Positions 7,474 to 8,396 of a stretch of DNA of 8,396 nucleotides are shown piece after piece. Location: positions 1 to 8,396 of the forward strand of contig BQJV01000118.1 in the NCBI GenBank assembly GCA_021604885.1, in the 5' to 3' direction. Each line of letters begins with the position of its first letter. Position 1 is the first letter of the stretch. A program made the translations under genes and the position numbers. Below the pieces are notes generated by a model that was given only the letters and a program-made list of their open reading frames with translations, did not search any database and was not told the DNA's origin. This stretch comes from Acidimicrobiales bacterium. GTDB taxonomy: Bacteria; Actinomycetota; Acidimicrobiia; Acidimicrobiales; Aldehydirespiratoraceae.

Positions 7474-7751
7474 CCCGCCTCGCTGCGGACCTCCACCGGC
7501 TCGTCGAATGACGACGGGCCGACCACCGACACCCTGGAGGGGTACTGCGACATGTCGGTGATCGTCCCGTCGGCGTCCGCCGGCGAGCAGTCGGTGGTGA
7601 CACCGACCACGACCGACCCGTCCACGAGTCGGCAGAACACGAGGTCACCGTCTCGGGCCGAGCCGAAGGTGGCGACGATGGACAGGGCGGCGAGCAGCAC
7701 GACGAGCGCCATCGCCGTCAGCTCGTAGCGGAGGCGGCGGGTGCGGCTCAT
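7440..7751 (-). CDS. Small single-span membrane protein, unknown function
   Basis: This 103-residue protein begins with a basic stretch (MSRTRRLRYE) and a single hydrophobic segment (about 11-29, LTAMALVVLLAALSIVATF). That suggests a signal anchor with the rest outside the membrane. The exported part holds two cysteines (C40 in LVFCRL and C55 in TDCSPAD) that could form a disulfide, and it ends in a polar low-complexity tail. I do not recognise the family. The ATG at 7751 overlaps the upstream gene's stop as ATGA and is preceded by GGAG at 7760-7763. The TAG stop lies inside the end of the ABC transporter gene on the other strand (34-bp overlap), so the two genes end tail to tail. The coupled start and the coherent membrane segment argue for a real gene. 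Confidence 0.72.
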   Translation of the reverse strand: MSRTRRLRYELTAMALVVLLAALSIVATFGSARDGDLVFCRLVDGSVVVGVTTDCSPADADGTITDMSQYPSRVSVVGPSSFDEPVEVRSEAGQPRSARTSVS

Positions 7752-8396
7752 ACGCACGGCTCCGTGCCGAGGTCCTCGTGGCCGCGGCCGGGCTGGCAGG
7801 CCCATCGCTGCTCCACCGACAGCAGTTCGCGGCCGGACTCGTCGAACGAGAACGTGTAGCGCACCGCGGCGACCGAGTCGTCCCGGACACCCGTGATGTC
7901 GATCGTGCCGGCGGCGACGTCCTCCGCGTAGACCTCGCCCTGCTGGATGCTCACGCTGACCTGGAGCGCCTCCCGCAGTCGCACGAACCGACGGTCCGCG
8001 TCGTCGCCGGCTGTCCATTCGTTGAACGCCGCGAGCGTCTCGGGGCGAACCGAGCCGTCGTCGGCGAACTCGAGGGTCGCCGGTTCGCGCCACACCGGTG
8101 CCGAGCCCTGGCACCCGTTGCCCGGACGCCAGGCGTCGATGCTGCGGGGGTCGTCCACCTGGGACCGATACGTGATCTCGGGATCGGCGAGCGAACCGCG
8201 GTCGATCGTCCACTCCACCGAACCATCCCCCGGGTGGCGGAACGTGCCGCCGATCAGCTCGGCCGGTCCGAGCGCCGAGGAGGCGACGCAGGAGAACCAG
8301 CGGCCGACGAACTCGGTGTTCTCCGGGAGGATCTGGCGGGGAAGGTGCTGTGTACAGCAGTCGGCATCTGCCGCGGGCACGAACCCGCGGTTCTCG
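7748..8396 (-). CDS. Probable exported Cys-containing protein, unknown function (partial, N-terminus beyond the right edge)
   Basis: The frame is open from the right edge to a TGA at 7748, giving 215 visible residues. A GTG at 8380 is the only start-like codon near the beginning. The frame stays open upstream of it, and no signal peptide is visible, so I treat the gene as cut by the window. The visible part holds six cysteines (DADCC, WFSCVA, NGCQGS, WACQPG and EPCV at the end), an even number that fits disulfides outside the cytoplasm. No membrane segment is seen. The chain alternates beta-type strands with a middle helix (ETLAAFNEWTAG, RFVRLREAL), somewhat like small lipid-associated or NTF2-like secreted domains, but I cannot assign a family. 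Its stop overlaps the start of the small membrane protein, so the two are translated together and may work together at the cell surface. Confidence 0.7.
   Translation of the reverse strand, partial: ENRGFVPAADADCCTQHLPRQILPENTEFVGRWFSCVASSALGPAELIGGTFRHPGDGSVEWTIDRGSLADPEITYRSQVDDPRSIDAWRPGNGCQGSAPVWREPATLEFADDGSVRPETLAAFNEWTAGDDADRRFVRLREALQVSVSIQQGEVYAEDVAAGTIDITGVRDDSVAAVRYTFSFDESGRELLSVEQRWACQPGRGHEDLGTEPCV
7760..7763 (-). promoter_or_regulatory. Ribosome binding site for the small membrane protein
   Basis: GGAG on the minus strand lies 8 nt before the ATG at 7751, inside the last codons of the upstream gene. It fixes the start of the 103-residue protein and shows that the coupled gene has its own site as well as the ATGA overlap. 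Confidence 0.5.

Noticed and set aside
1..8396. A mobile element, CRISPR array or defence island
   Set aside because: I found no transposase, integrase, tandem repeat array or att-like repeats. Composition and codon use look even across the window, and the recognised genes are housekeeping, export or secreted-enzyme types.

Overview
The window is GC-rich and gene-dense, with actinobacterial features: Arg/Ala/Val/Asp-rich proteins, 4-bp stop/start overlaps, and several starts without a clear Shine-Dalgarno sequence but with a TANNNT-like box just upstream. Protein style (a secreted CocE-type hydrolase, a PncB-PncA pair and an actinobacterial-type ABC exporter) fits Actinomycetota, with class Acidimicrobiia as my best guess. 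That placement is an inference, because no rRNA or other marker gene is present.

Layout, left to right. Positions 1-2362 hold a minus-strand operon transcribed leftwards: pncB (nicotinate phosphoribosyltransferase), pncA (nicotinamidase), then a small multi-spanning membrane protein that runs off the left edge. Each stop overlaps the next start by 4 bp (ATGA, then GTGA). PncA turns nicotinamide into nicotinate and PncB turns nicotinate into nicotinate mononucleotide, so the pair forms a complete salvage route into NAD synthesis. The membrane protein's role is unknown.

Positions 2417-5530 (minus strand) encode a 1037-residue secreted protein with two apparently complete alpha/beta-hydrolase domains in one chain. 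The first is a CocE / X-Pro dipeptidyl-peptidase (S15) unit with its C-terminal jelly roll. The second is a PHB-depolymerase / feruloyl-esterase-like (LpqC-type) unit. Only 54 bp separate it from pncB, and that gap contains a possible pncB promoter.

Positions 5531-5607 form a short divergent promoter region with a perfect 6-4-6 inverted repeat next to the hydrolase start. Rightwards, 5608-7473 encodes a full-length ABC half-transporter with fused membrane and ATPase domains and every canonical ATPase motif.

Positions 7440-8396 (minus strand) hold two translationally coupled genes that I do not recognise. One is a Cys-containing, probably exported protein cut by the right edge. The other is a 103-residue protein with a single N-terminal membrane segment, and its 3' end overlaps the ABC gene convergently by 34 bp.

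I saw no tRNA, rRNA, CRISPR array, insertion sequence or phage gene. There is no gene-free stretch over 300 bases. Most of the window is ordinary chromosome. The double-hydrolase fusion and the unknown partners in the two coupled operons deserve the most attention.
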